Part shown: piece after piece, positions 30,713-42,209 of the stretch
How the letters are laid out: every line of letters begins with the position of its first letter
Position numbering within the stretch: position 1 is the first letter of the stretch
Source of the DNA: Turritopsis dohrnii
Lineage: Eukaryota; Cnidaria; Hydrozoa; Anthoathecata; Oceaniidae
Direction: 5' to 3'
Length of the DNA stretch: 64,000 bases
Assembly (NCBI GenBank): GCA_027922465.2
Contig: BQMF02000278.1
Coordinates: 529,492-593,491 of the forward strand
The notes under the pieces: model-generated
What the model was told of the DNA's origin: nothing
Databases searched by the model: none
What the model saw: only the letters and a program-made list of their open reading frames with translations
Translations under genes and position numbers: made by a program

Positions 30713-30778
30713 CAACGCTGATTGGTTCTTGAGGTTGTGACGTCAGAGGTGATGTAGAACTGTCACTTTATATCTACT
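30713..30778 (-). repeat. Polinton right terminal inverted repeat
   Basis: Reverse complement of 3196-3261 with one difference; ends ...TATCTACT at 30778, followed by the CGCTTT target duplication (30779-30784). Confidence 0.95.
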
Positions 30779-30809
30779 CGCTTTCTTTTTCCACGCGCGA
30801 AAATGAAAC

Positions 30810-31026
30810 TGAAAGACGTCTAAAAGACGCATTAAAGCGGTCTTGATCAAGTCTTCTTTTTAGAGGGAATTCGACGGCATTACAAAAACGAAAGTAAGAC
30901 GTCTGATTTCAAGACGTCTTCTGAAGACGCATTATGGGCGTTTTAAATGCGCATTATCAAGATACGTCTTATGAAGACGTGATTAAGACGAATTAAAGAC
31001 GTCTTCAAAACGTCTTGTGCCGGCTG
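30810..31026. repeat. Palindrome-rich element with AAGACGTCTT motifs
   Basis: AGACGTCT or close variants occur about eight times in 210 bp, in both orientations, ending near TTGTGCCGGCTGGG. The motif is self-complementary, so the region can fold extensively. It is probably a MITE or foldback element lying just outside the Polinton. Left boundary uncertain. Confidence 0.55.
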
Positions 31027-31387
31027 GGAACTCTCCTCCACAAATTTTGACTGACCTCTGGTATTACATTGATCTGTGTGGAATCCTATCACTTTAAAGC
31101 AATCAAAAAGAAGAAAAGAATTGAAACAAAAGCTACACTTTCTAGTTTCGTTGCTTGATTAATTTAAACAGAATTCATTTCGTTGAAGTTGCACTTAGGG
31201 TGTCTCAACACCCTTTGGAGTATCTCCTTAAAGTATAATATGGTAAGAAGAAAGTTTTTGTGAGGCATAATGTAAAAGCGCGGTGATCAAGACTTTATGT
31301 AGGTTTATGACCTGATTAATGTCAATGCCTTTCAATGTAGTGCAGAATTTTTAACAGATGTTCAACGCAGTACTTTACTCTTTCAGA

Positions 31388-31760
31388 TCACAACAGCTGC
31401 CCAGCTGCGTTCACGAAAAAGGCGACGGTCATTCTTTGTTTAGACTTTTTTACTCTTTTAGCGTTTTTACCTTTTTCAACCAATCCTTTCTCTGGTAATG
31501 GTTTAAAAAAGCAACCAGACTCATCCATGTTCCAAATGTCCTCTAATTGATATTCTTCAATCAGTTCAATTATTCTTTCCATCCACGGTGTGATGGTTTC
31601 TTCCAGAACTTCGCCAACAATGCAACGCTCCACGATAGCGTAGCTAGTTTTCCAGTCAGCCAGCCAACCGTCAGATGCATGAAATCTATCATAATCTTTG
31701 TTTTGGAGTTTTTCTTAGATAGCCATTGCCTCTTCTTTTAGCATTACCCCGTTTGGGAAT
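31388..31760 (-). pseudogene. Tigger/pogo-type transposase remnant
   Basis: The open part (31633-31388) contains IWNMDESGCFFKPLPEKGL, the first-Asp block of DDE_1 transposases of the Tigger/jerky type. Upstream on the same strand, in shifted frames, HASDGWLADWK and CFQHIPKRGNAKR correspond to the DNA-binding CENP-B-like segment. Stops and frame shifts break the gene and the rest of the DDE domain is absent. Confidence 0.75.
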
Positions 31761-32044
31761 ATGTTGGAAGCACATCTCTATGCCACTTGTACAGAATACC
31801 ATTGATCTCTTGAAACTTCCATGGCATATTCGATTTTTGACTTTCCATGAAAGAGTTCATGTTGTTGGCGGATTTTATCTTCCTTACTCAAAATATCAGG
31901 CGGCTGTCGATTTCCCAATATTGAATTTTTCAGCAATCGTTACATTGGATTCTTCTTTTTAAAATCCAACACTTTAATCTTTTTTTGCAGCCTCAGAGTT
32001 CGTTTAGAGAGATTTCCAGCGAGATGATATCGCCAGTTTGTTTA

Positions 32045-32120
32045 CAGTCGACTCTCGATATCTCGAACTATCAGGGGACCGGTAGAAAAGTTAGAGAAAT
32101 CGAGAAAGGGGTTAGAAAGT
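32045..32120. repeat. Tigger-like terminal sequence
   Basis: CAGTCGACTCTCGATATCTC preceded by TA, then further CGATATCTCGAA-like and GAGAAATCGAGAA motifs, resembles the terminal repeats of Tigger/pogo elements. I cannot find its partner, so the element boundaries are unknown. Confidence 0.45.
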
Positions 32121-32266
32121 TTTTTCGCTTAGGCTTTGCGTCATTTTATTCCAGCGAGGTCAATAATTTGTTTATAATTTGTTTGCATTTTTATTTTGGT
32201 TAATACCTAGTTCCATAAATTTTTACCAGAGAAAAAATAGAGTGTAACAAAATAGAAGTCGAACAA

Positions 32267-32306
32267 GGTAGACATGGGCGGCGAGCGACGCCGCCTTGGC
32301 GGCTAG
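32267..32306 (+). mobile_element. Helitron 3' terminus
   Basis: The last 38 bases are nearly identical to 30121-30158: ACATGGGCGGCGAGCGACGC, hairpin, TTGGCGGCTAG, then T. The 5' end of this Helitron copy was not found; it may include the Tigger-like end at 32045. Confidence 0.75.
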
Positions 32307-32569
32307 TTTGATTTAATTACTCAGGTAGTTGCTAACTGGAATGGGCTAAGACACAATAAGAACACGTATTTGGCCTAACTGTGGAGTATGTGGGCGGTAA
32401 CGTGTATTCACATGTATTTTGATCTTGGATTCCTTTCTCCCCAATGCATAATATGAAATGTTATTAATGTTTTTCTTCAAAGATCACTTTTCTTTACTGG
32501 TTGGAATCTTTTATTTGGTTCTTCGCTCTTCTTTGAATTTGTGAAAAGGTTGGAATAGGAAAAGGTAGG

Positions 32570-33012
32570 AATTTCTATGTGAAGAAAATAAAACTTAAAC
32601 ATTAATTTCTCTACATAGAAATTTTTGTGTGGAAGAATGTTTTGTTGCTTTTTTTCACCACATAGAATTCTATGTAAAGGAAATAAGTTTATTTTTTATT
32701 TTCACCACATGAAAAATTTTTATGTGAAGAAATTGAAATTCGTTCTTATTTCCCCTGAGTAGCGCTTGGATTGACTTGGTGTGTAGTACTAGTTCTGATC
32801 TCACCCTTCAGGATCAGTGGGAACAAGTTGATGTACAGATTGTTTTTAAACATGGCGACCATCACGGACATTTGTACCATTCCTTAATTCTTACACTGTA
32901 GCTATATTTATCTATGAAATGGAATTTAAAATTTAAAATTTAAAATTTTAAAATTTTAAAATTATTATGGGACGAAGAGCCATTGTAATATATGGATATG
33001 CCCGAAATAAAC

Positions 33013-33071
<59 letters not shown>

Positions 33072-33300
33072 TCCTATTTTACCTCATCATTGCTTTTGAG
33101 AGCCTTTACTTCCTCCGCCATTTATGAAACGTGGGAATTTCGTATAAAGCATTCACTGAACTAATGAACAGCCATAGTTACATCCAGTGTATGAGGAGAA
33201 ATAAAAAATGTTTGCATTTCTTTACATAGAAATTCTTATGTGGCGAAATTAAAGTGTATGAAAAAAATTTCTCCACATGGATGTCACGAGAAATTATATG
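32570..33300. repeat. Interspersed inverted AATTTCTATGTG motifs
   Basis: Copies of a ~20-bp motif (CACATAGAAATT / AATTTCTATGTGAAGAAA) occur at 32567-32740 and again at 33215-33290 in both orientations. This suggests a degenerate foldback element with a microsatellite in the middle. The ends are not resolved. Confidence 0.4.
33013..33069 (+). repeat. (ATT)n microsatellite
   Basis: About 19 perfect ATT units. The poly-leucine frame across it is an artefact. Confidence 0.95.
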
Positions 33301-34170
33301 GCACCAATACGCTTCCGTAATGTTCCGGTCATATTTCTTTAAGCGAGTGCTGTTTCACAGAATCTAACAATAGGAAACACCATGCTCAAAACCATTTAGT
33401 TTAATTAACTATTTTAGAACCAGTTACCTGCCTTTTGCCATACTTAAAGATAAGTGCTTTTGATGCGAGTTTTTTGCACTATAATGATGAGAAAACCATG
33501 CCATACTAAACACTTTGGTGTAAACTTCTCCCTAATGTCTATATTCTAAAGATTCTTTCATTCGAGCACACTCTTCAATTATCTTTCTTGCATCAATCTC
33601 ATTCCTGAACACCAAGTGGCTTTTGTTTTCTTTTCAGATGGAGCATGAAAACGTAGTTTCTCATTAAACTTTATCTTTTGCTTGACTCCCATCTACTAAA
33701 ACTCTCTGCATTTAAACACTGGTTTTCTCTCACTATTCTGACAAACTCATCAAAAACCTCTTTCAATGTGACAGCCTCATTCAGTTTGATTATTCTTTCA
33801 TCGAAGTAGCTGAAAAATAACTCAAATGACTGTATTTAACAATATATCACTTTTACTTTCGTGAACTGAACGCGCACACAGCGTGTCATCAAAAAAAGTA
33901 TCATCAAATTTTGAAAGTGAATTACTTTTTATTTGGTTCGTTGCTGTAATTAACTTGATTTTTGTATCAATCAATAGATAGGATGTTTTGTAAATATCAA
34001 TCAATAGGATGTTTTGTATCAATCGATAGGATGTTTTGTAAATATTTCAACAATTGAAGTTTCGAAATGTGGAAAAAAATCAGGGAAGAAGAAAAATCAA
34101 TATTATGAACGATTCGCGCTACTAACATTAACACCTTACTAATGACGAAATTAAATTAAATTGCTCTTAA
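33301..34170. other. No feature recognised
   Basis: AT-rich DNA without a supported gene. A short repeat ATCAATCAATAGGATGTTTTGTA recurs two to three times at 33966-34045. Confidence 0.4.
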
Positions 34171-34554
34171 GCCTGGTTCAGACCTGACGATTACGACGAT
34201 TACGACGACTAAAAAAATATCAATCGTCGTAATCGTCGTAATCGCCACGTCTGAACACTGTCAAGTATCTCAAAATACCAACTTCAAAAACAGTTTCAAA
34301 CACACAATACTTCCTTCCCTAATAAAGTTTGAACTTCTTTGTAAAATTTGAAGCACGTGCCCACACAAACTTCAATAGATTTTTACATACAAAAGAGCGA
34401 CAACGACGATAAAATATCAAAAGTTTTTGATACTTTGTCGTCGTAACCGCCAGGCGTTTATGACGATTACAAAGTGTTCACATTAGAAAATTACGACGTA
34501 TACGACGATTACACAAAATTTTATTCGTCGTAATCGTCAGGTCTGAACAAGGCG
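34171..34554. mobile_element. Foldback MITE with GACGATTACGACG arms
   Basis: GCCTGGTTCAGACCTGACGA at the left end is matched by the inverse TCGTCAGGTCTGAACAAGGC at the right end, with ATTACGACG repeats in both arms and an additional internal hairpin at 34183-34245. No coding content. A target duplication is not clear. Confidence 0.75.
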
Positions 34555-35275
34555 AAAAGCGCTACGTTCGTACAAATGTTTTATTAATTTCATCTTTGCA
34601 CTGGACCTCACATTGATAACTTTAATATTTGAAAAGTTTAGAAAATCTCCTATCGCATGATATAAAAATCACATTTATTACAAAAACAAACAAGACGACC
34701 GGAAGGTCGAAAGATTTCGCTTATGTTTTTAAGAATAGCGCCCCTATAAATAGCGTTCATTCTAAATACACTCCAGGGTTCATTGGGTTGCAGAGTGGAA
34801 TTTATAAACTTAACGTGTTTTTGTACTTCTGCATAACCTCCCTGTTTTGAGAAAAGTTACACTACTGATGTCATTTTGTATTTTAAAAAATCTGCTAGTG
34901 TAAACATAGAAATAAAAAAGTTTCATGGTGTAAACCAAACTTTATTAACAAATACATCACAAATTGAAACAAAAGAAATATACTTGTGTGAGTTGTTATT
35001 GTTGTTCAAATGTAGCAATATTCTAATGAAATATGAATTTATTATAAAACAAACTATATATTCTTTGTTCTATAATATTTTTAGATATTTCCATTTTTTT
35101 GTTACAATATTTTTAAAATTCATCGAATTGATGAATTGTAAATACATATTGTGTTATTTATTTTGTCTCTTTCATAATATGTGGTCAATAAAACTGAAAC
35201 GCAGATTACTGTCTGGTCTGCATTTTAGCTAGTAATGAATAGAAACGATACGAAGTGTTCACGTTCAGCAGAAAA

Positions 35276-36627
35276 ATGGCGGAACTTGAGCTGACAGTAG
35301 GTAGCGTAGAATCTTTTTTTGAAGATTTGTCCATTTTAGTAGATAACATTTGTCATAGGGAAACAAATAATTGTGATTTATTGTCCCTCAAAGAAAAAAT
35401 AGATATATCACTTTCTTTCCTCAATTATCTCACCAATGCATTGCCAAGGTCAAGAGTGAAAGTATTTCCATTGCTACCTCAAATGGAAGTTTTTGCTGTG
35501 GAAATACAAAGATCATTGTTAAATGCAGATGATCAAATTAGCATATATACGACAACAGTGTCAACAACTTCAATCCAAGGTCCAGGTAGACCTAAAATCA
35601 AAATTGATGAAGGTGTATTACTATATTTCAGACAATTAGGTTTTAATTGGAAGGAAATTAGTGAACTTTTGCTTGTTTCACGTTGGACTATTGCACGGAG
35701 AGTAACAGAGTTGGACTGAATGATGTCACCGGATATTCAGATATTACTGATGAAGAACTCGATGATATCATTAATAATTTTCGTGGAACTCATGGTTTAG
35801 CTGCTGGCAGATCTATTGTCCTTGGACATCTTAAATCAGTAGGAATACGGGTCCAACAGCGACGAGTAACTGCGAGTCTTGAAAGAATCGATCCACAAGC
35901 TTCCCGTACACGTTGGGCAGTCTTAATTAAAAGAAGAAAATATTCTGTTCCGGCGCCAAATAGCCTTTGGCATATAGATGGGCATCACAGCCTTAAAATG
36001 CAGTTGTAATAATAGGAAAGAGACAGTGCTGACTTTGTTTGAGGAAGCCATCAGTAATTTCGGAATACCGTCAAGAGTAAGAACTGACAAAGGCGGGGAA
36101 AATGTCTTAGTTTGGAGGAGAATGGAAGAGCTAAGAGGTATTGTTTATATTAATTCAAGTAAGCCATTTCTGTGTTAGATGTTGGATTAGCAACAATTAA
36201 CAACAAACTAATGACCAACGACGAGTACTTCATTTTATGTGTCCTTGAATCAAGATTTCAATCTTTCGAAATGTTGTTTAAGTGAAAATCGGGGTAGTTT
36301 TTTAGCTGGGTCATCAGTTCATTACCAGCGAATTGAAAGGTTATGGAGAGACGTATGGAATTACGTTTCTTGCAACTTCTACTACATCATGTTTCTGAAT
36401 TTCAAAATGACGCCATCAGTCAAGAAGAATTACTTTGGTATGGTATGGACTGGTCATCACCATCACCAACAGATAATGGTTTATCAACGGTAGACGTTGT
36501 TGAAGTCAAATGTCCGATAAGTAATGAAACTTACAATAGCCTCTCAGAAGAAATTGATCCATTGGCTATTTCTAATTCGTTTGGCACTGATCTTTACATG
36601 AGAGCATTGGAACTAGCTTCAAATTAG
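35276..36627 (+). pseudogene. Integrase-type DDE transposase, decayed (element copy 1)
   Basis: ATG at 35276. The N-terminal region contains a helix-turn-helix LGFNWKEISELLLVSRWTIARRV. A one-base shift near 35713 moves to the frame GLNDVTGYSDITDEELDDII. The integrase core is recognisable: LWHIDGHHSL with the first Asp, IPSRVRTDKGGEN with the second, SSVHYQRIERLWRDVW with the Glu. About 60-70 bp are missing after HHSLK, and there are further shifts near 36120-36300. The C-terminal tail ends FGTDLYMRALELASN at 36627. This family (integrase core found widely in cnidarian and fish transposons) faces a HECT gene tail to tail here, as it does at 55-64 kb. Confidence 0.85.
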
Positions 36628-37232
36628 TTGTCTGTTCTTATGTATTTTCTTTGTTGATAAAAGATACACCGCACAACAAAATCAAAGGTAGTTTTAGATA
36701 AGGAAAAAGCGTTAAAAGCGTACAAGGTTTCTTTCAAGTCCAGGATAAAAAAGCCACAAAAAACAGCATCTTCACTGCCGTGTGTAACAAAATATATTTC
36801 AACTGTATTGCATGAACAAAACATACAAGAAAACAAAACATCAAAAAGAAACGAAAAACTTTGACGCATAAAGTAAGTAACAAAAATGTAAACGTATATA
36901 TATTATAAAAGTAGTCTTAACATCGACTATTATCTATGATAATCTCCCGAGTTCGAAGAACACAAAAAAGTACTAATGTACTGATTTTTTATTGATATGT
37001 ATTGTTTGTAAATTTGAGACAGGCTTCTATAAAGTTGAGTAATCTCATTTGGAATCTTTACTAAAGGCGTTTTCTGAAGATTTAAAGCTTGTAAAAACCA
37101 AAAATAACAATCAAAAAACAAAATCAAAAATAACGAAACAGTAGCCTCCAAAAAACCTCTGTATACGTCACCAGTCTGGTGAGTTATATGGGATTCATAA
37201 CATAATTGAAATTTAAGATCTTTTTATGTCAG

Positions 37233-39662
37233 TTACTGTGCCTTAGATAGGCATATAGCTGCTTGTAATGCATCCGAAAAAGCTTCATAATCATCAAGGA
37301 TCGGACATTCCAGTTTAAATGTACATGTGCCACCAAAAAACCCATTGCGTTGACCAAATGAAACAGTAATTGGTTTTCTCGGTAAGAATTTACTTCCAGA
37401 AACGTACAACACAAAATTTTGAAGTACTTCTGAAGATGCCTCATTAATAAATTTTCTCAAAACATCCTTCCCAGCTTGTGGACTGTTTTCCTCATATTCA
37501 ATCAAGTTAAATAGATCCACTGAATTGTACTGGCTTTTCCCAGTGAACATTTCTTTATATAAATCCGGATGTGATATTAGTTGCTCCAATACATTTAGGA
37601 CTTGCAAACCTTTCTCAATTCCATCACCACTTTTCTTTTCCTGAGAACAAAGTGCACCATGATAGACTGTGCAACCTGCAAAGCATTATTTTTCTAAATT
37701 GAGTACAACTAAATGTATATATCTACAATAAAATGTCTAGTCTAAACCTTTAGATATATTAAGACCTGAATAAAAACATCTTTCAATGGGAATCACTCAG
37801 CATTTCATAACTTGGCGTTCAATTGTGTGGGTTTTTTTAATGAGCAAAATGTTTTTAGAATAACATACACGTCTTTTTAATAAAGGCAATGTAGTTTTCA
37901 AAAAAAAATTCCCAGCCTCTTAATGATTTAGGCACCCTCTTGTAAAAGCAGCTGAGAGCAAATACAGAGCAGTAATATTGACAAGAAAAGTACTATACAT
38001 AAAAAAATTTCCTTACAGTTAGTATACAATGTTGTTCGCATTCTTGCAAAATGATTCCTCTTCTGAATCTAACTCTTTAAAATTACTCTCTTCACCAGAC
38101 AACTGAAAATGAAAAAATAAAAAAAAAATTATATATACAGTCTACAATATCTGTGATTAAACATTTGAACTTGAGTGACAATTTTTATCATTATATAAAA
38201 TAACTTTATTACCTTTTTTACAAAACTTTTCATCCTTGGAACATTTACATCATCAATACTTAATAATGGGATGCATCTTGTGATATCACCATAAGCCAAG
38301 TAGTAGTATATAGCGGGTGACAGACTGCCAATGCAAAATCCAGTTTGAGCAATGCAATGAGCAAATATACGTCCAACCGTCTCCATCAGATCAGATCCAA
38401 CAATAGTCGTATGTAGGTATTTTATGACCTTTCTCACCAATAAACAATTGTGGAAAACCATCTCCACCATTTTCTAGATGCTCAAACAATTCAGAAAAAA
38501 ACTGTCTAGTGACTCCACCTGTATCTACAGCCGGCTCATTGCTGTAACGTACCTTTAGCCTTTGAGTTGGTTCAAATTTTTCACTTTTATAAAAAGATAG
38601 GGCATCATCCAAAAAGTAGTCTCTGTCAATTTTTACCCGTGCAGCATCCTCTGAAATTTTAGAGCTTAAATAACATAGTGATTCATTCAATGTATTAAAT
38701 GTTGGCGTCTTTGTTGGAATTTGCTGATCCAGTAAGTCTTTAACAAGATTTTCCATATCTTTTAATTTTTCAACATCACCTTTTTTTGATGATGATGGCC
38801 TTTCACAATCAGTTACCATATTTGTAGACATGTTGTTGTTTACAGATGTGGAACATCTATAAAAATCATTATTATTACTTCTCTGAGCGTGTTTTGGAGA
38901 TTGTGGTGAAGTTGGCATAAATGCAGGAACATCATCATCATCAGAAGTTTCTAAACTTTCAAGTGAAACCATCAAAGAAGTTGCATCAATACTTATAAGT
39001 CTGCAAAACAATTTTTTGCTTTGCCCAATTAAAGCCTTCAGTCTTGTACTGTTCCACTCTAATCCACTGGCAATAGATGAGTCACATATTGAACTCCTTT
39101 CATATTTTACAAACTCAAAGTCTGAATTTTTAATCAATGGTAATTTAGCTGAAAAAATATTCTTTAATACTTCTCGAATTTGCTTTTCTGACTTGTTGGG
39201 CACCAAGTCAAACCACCAGCTTCCAACAATCATAGAGTCATCAACTTTGTACTTAGATTTCTCTTTAAACTCATCATTTACATTAAGTAAAACAATTTCC
39301 AATGTTTTGGTTTTCTCCTTGGAAGAACCAACACGAAGAACATGGCTATATGGTTTGAGTCTGTATGGGTGACCGGGTTGCCCGTTGCGTCGTGATGATT
39401 TCTCTGTTTTCCTTAACGGTCTGCTGACGAGATGAGGAGGAGGAGGTGGTACAACTTCCACTACTGCACCACGTTGTACTGTTGTTGATGGCGACTTTGT
39501 GAGGTTATCAGTATTCGAATTAATTTTCTCCACAGCAGAACTTGTTGCTGCTCGTATTAAATCTTGAGTCATACTATAAATATTACCACTTGATGAATTT
39601 AATCCAGTGCTCCTTCTTATTTCTTCTCTCACTAATTGCCTAATTCTGTCTTCATCCGCCAT
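37233..39662 (-). pseudogene. Transposon HECT-domain protein (element copy 1), one frameshift
   Basis: ATG at 39662 opens a ~480-codon exon: N-terminal MADEDRIRQLVREEIRRSTG, low-complexity Pro and Ser stretches, then the beginning of a HECT domain (VRYSNEPAVDTGGVTRQFF). A one-base shift near 38405-38415 moves into the frame GSDLMETVGRIFAHCIAQTG. A donor at 38212 ends this exon. A small exon (38102 to about 38035) and the last exon (37675-37233) follow; the last has FGGTCTFKLECPILDDYEAF with the likely catalytic Cys. HECT enzymes transfer ubiquitin to substrates. Its coupling with an integrase gene suggests an element-encoded E3. Apart from the shift the gene looks complete. Confidence 0.78.
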
Positions 39663-39719
39663 TATTGCATGTGAAATTTTGCTACCTGCATGCTTCATGT
39701 ATGTCAACAACATTAATGA

Positions 39720-40300
39720 TATAAATTACTGACTCGAATGAGATTTTTAGAAATACATTTGGTTGACCATATGATGTGAGAAAAAACGAAATATATCATG
39801 TACAACACAATATATTATGTTTGCATACAAATAATGGTGTAAGAAAACATATACCATGTGATAAACACGCAAATATTATGTTAAAATTCGAAAATAGTAT
39901 ATTTTTCAAAAAATATTTTACGTGTTAGAAAGTTGTAACCATGAATTTTTTGTAAAAAATGAATTTTTATAAGAAAAATGTGAGCCAATAGAAAAAAAAA
40001 CTTCTTCGAAAAAATTTTAAAAAACGAAAATCTATCCAAAATACTCAAACCAAATAAACAAACCAAATAACAAACAAATAGTTTGTTAGACGGTTTGAAT
40101 TAAAGTTAAAAATTAAAACTGCTTCTACTAAACTAAAGCTTCTTTACTGCAGTTGATCTTCTTGGAAGCATGTTAAAGGAGTGGTTCGGTAAAAAATCAA
40201 AAATCTGATCTTAACAAATTTGAATTCTGCGTATTTTATTTGCTAGGAAATATATTTTCTTTCTTTTAAAAATTATCTCATTTCCTTTCTAAACAAAATT
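39720..40300. other. No gene recognised
   Basis: AT-rich. It should contain the outer end of the integrase/HECT element copy 1, but I could not find paired terminal repeats between 34.6-35.2 kb and here. Confidence 0.35.
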
Positions 40301-40303
40301 CTT

Positions 40304-40421
40304 TAAAGGGATTCCTCCATCCAAAATGATATTTACAAATATGATAGAGCTCAAAAAGTTGTTTAACAAGTCTCTTTTCTACCGTGGCTGATTCGTACAA
40401 CATGGTTTTCTTTTTAAACAA
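40304..40421 (+). repeat. Left arm of a long inverted repeat
   Basis: TAAAGGGATTCCTCCATCCA...ATGATATTT and, further in, CCGTGGCTGATTCGTACAAC match the inverse of 45187-45121 and 44798-44758. The two arms lie 4.3-4.9 kb apart and enclose several other elements, so they may be the termini of a composite or old transposon. Confidence 0.65.
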
Positions 40422-40857
40422 ATAACAAGAGGCCACGAGGCCTGAAGGTCAGCGCTCTCGCCAAAGTTGAAAAATTTTTGACCATGAAGCAAAATGGAAA
40501 AATCACGTTTTTGGAAGGTCAAAATAGAAATTCATGAGCGATTACTGAAGTAATAGTGAAGTAATAGTGGGAATAAGGCATTCAATGATAAAACCAAACA
40601 GGTCTGGTCTCAAAATTGTATCCAAATTGTGCAACAAAACTTAATTCAATAAAACGTTTATCTAGAAATTAAAGATACAAAGCCTATCAAACACTGATCA
40701 ATTGACTTTCATCTATGCTATCTAAGGACATCTTTACAAATGAAACAAATACGATTGTCTTTGAAGTGAATTGAATAAAATCGGATTTCGAAAAATGCAG
40801 GTTTGCACTTAAATCAAAAGAAGTTACCAATTCCTTGAAAAAGCTTATATACAGTAT

Positions 40858-41285
40858 ACGTTAAGGGAATCTTTTTTGTGTGGATTAATTTTTGCGACTT
40901 TTGCCCAAATTCACAAAAATAAATCCACACAAAAAAAATAAATCCACACAAAACATCAAGACATGAACGATTCACAAAAAACAATCCACGCAAAATTTGA
41001 TGATTTTACTTGCTCATTTTTTGGCTCTGTGTATATTAACTATTTCCTTGTACTTATCAAGTACCCATTGGTTTTGCAATGTGGCAGGCATGGAAACATC
41101 TAAGCTATATTATGAAATACACGCATTGCACTTTGTGCACATTCGCAAAAATAAATCCAAATATTTTCCTTGAGAAGTTCTTAATTATTAATCCACGCAA
41201 AACGCTTTCAAACCTTGGCTCGCAAAAGTTATTTCACACAAAAAAAAATCTCAAGGAAGTATTTTACCTTAAGGGTAAGGTACTT
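40858..41285. repeat. Element with ATCCACACAAAA / AAAAATAAATCC motifs
   Basis: Motifs of the type CAAAAATAAATCCACACAAAA recur at least six times. TTAAGG-containing sequences occur at both edges (GTTAAGGGAAT and CCTTAAGGGTAAGG). It resembles in style the TA-duplicating element at 47066-53093, which also has CCTTAAGG ends and ATCCGCAAAAAT motifs. Family membership is a guess. Confidence 0.45.
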
Positions 41286-41289
41286 CACA

Positions 41290-42200
41290 AAATTTCATGC
41301 AGACCTTTATTCTAATGATTAAAGCAAACTTCTCACACACATTACAAAGATGAATTCTGCAAAGGAATGACTAAAAATAACTGATATATAATGTTAAAAA
41401 CAACTTGTATGAGTGATAGTGCACCATTCATAACATTTTTGCCTTTCTTTGAAAATAAAAAAAAGGCATGCAAAAGAACTGCCGATTATTTAAGATTAAG
41501 AAAACAAAGAGACTGCTGGTCATGCAGAGACAGAGTAAAAAACAATTTATGATACAAAAAATATATCACGAAATTAAAATAAAATGACAAGACTATAAAT
41601 AAGTGAAGAGATTTATAACGACTTCACATAGGTAATTTTATTATTATCATTAATTTATTTATTATTAATTTATTTTGTAAAGAAGGTCGTAATTTATGTA
41701 CATATAAGTACAAAAGCAGTGTAATCACTGATGTGGACCTACTACGTATAAGTAAAATAAAGTTATAAGTAAATTGCATAAATGTACGTGTGTCTGGTGC
41801 ATAATAAATATATTATATTATAGTATATATAGTATAGTTATAAAAACATTTATTAAAGATGAAATCGTAATAAGATTCTCCTATCAAATTAGGTAAATAG
41901 ATCTTGATAGAAATTGGCTTGAACACAAAATTAGGGATTGGAAAAAGTATTGTGTTAAGTTAAAAAAAAAAAGGAGAAAATTTTAATTTAAAATTCGAGA
42001 TAAAACTAAGAGGTTAGAGGGTAAAACACACGAATTAACATAACATAAATTAACATTTATTAAAATGTTGATTGAAAAGTTTATACAAACATTATATTTT
42101 GTTCTTTTGCTTGATAATTATATACTACATTACATTACAACAAACACAGAATATCATTGTTAGAGTCATTTTGGATTAGTGCACCACGCACTTTCACAGT
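41290..42200. other. No feature recognised
   Basis: AT-rich DNA with ATTTATT-rich patches; no supported gene or repeat pair. Confidence 0.35.
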
Positions 42201-42209
42201 AATTTATAA

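Larger units (their letters stand above)
3196..30778. mobile_element. Polinton/Maverick DNA transposon, interrupted by nested insertions
   Basis: The boundaries are defined by 66-bp terminal inverted repeats starting 5'-AG and ending CT-3' (3196-3261 and 30713-30778, one mismatch) and a perfect 6-bp target duplication CGCTTT (3190-3195 and 30779-30784). Both are hallmarks of Polintons. Between them lie protein-primed DNA polymerase B, retroviral-type integrase with chromodomain, packaging ATPase, adenain-like protease, and major and minor capsid proteins. The span is 27.6 kb. Removing the 12.3-kb pogo-like insertion and the 0.87-kb Helitron leaves about 14.4 kb, a normal Polinton size. Left-end gene and capsid/integrase block are on the plus strand; polymerase, zinc-finger and right-end genes on the minus strand. 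Apart from the inserted polymerase, the genes look open. Confidence 0.97.

Noticed and set aside
32967..33164. Poly-leucine protein
   Set aside because: Translation of the (ATT)n microsatellite.
34629..35232. Frames of 73 and 118 residues before the integrase pseudogene
   Set aside because: Low-complexity Phe/Leu/Ile-rich translation of AT-rich DNA with no motif.
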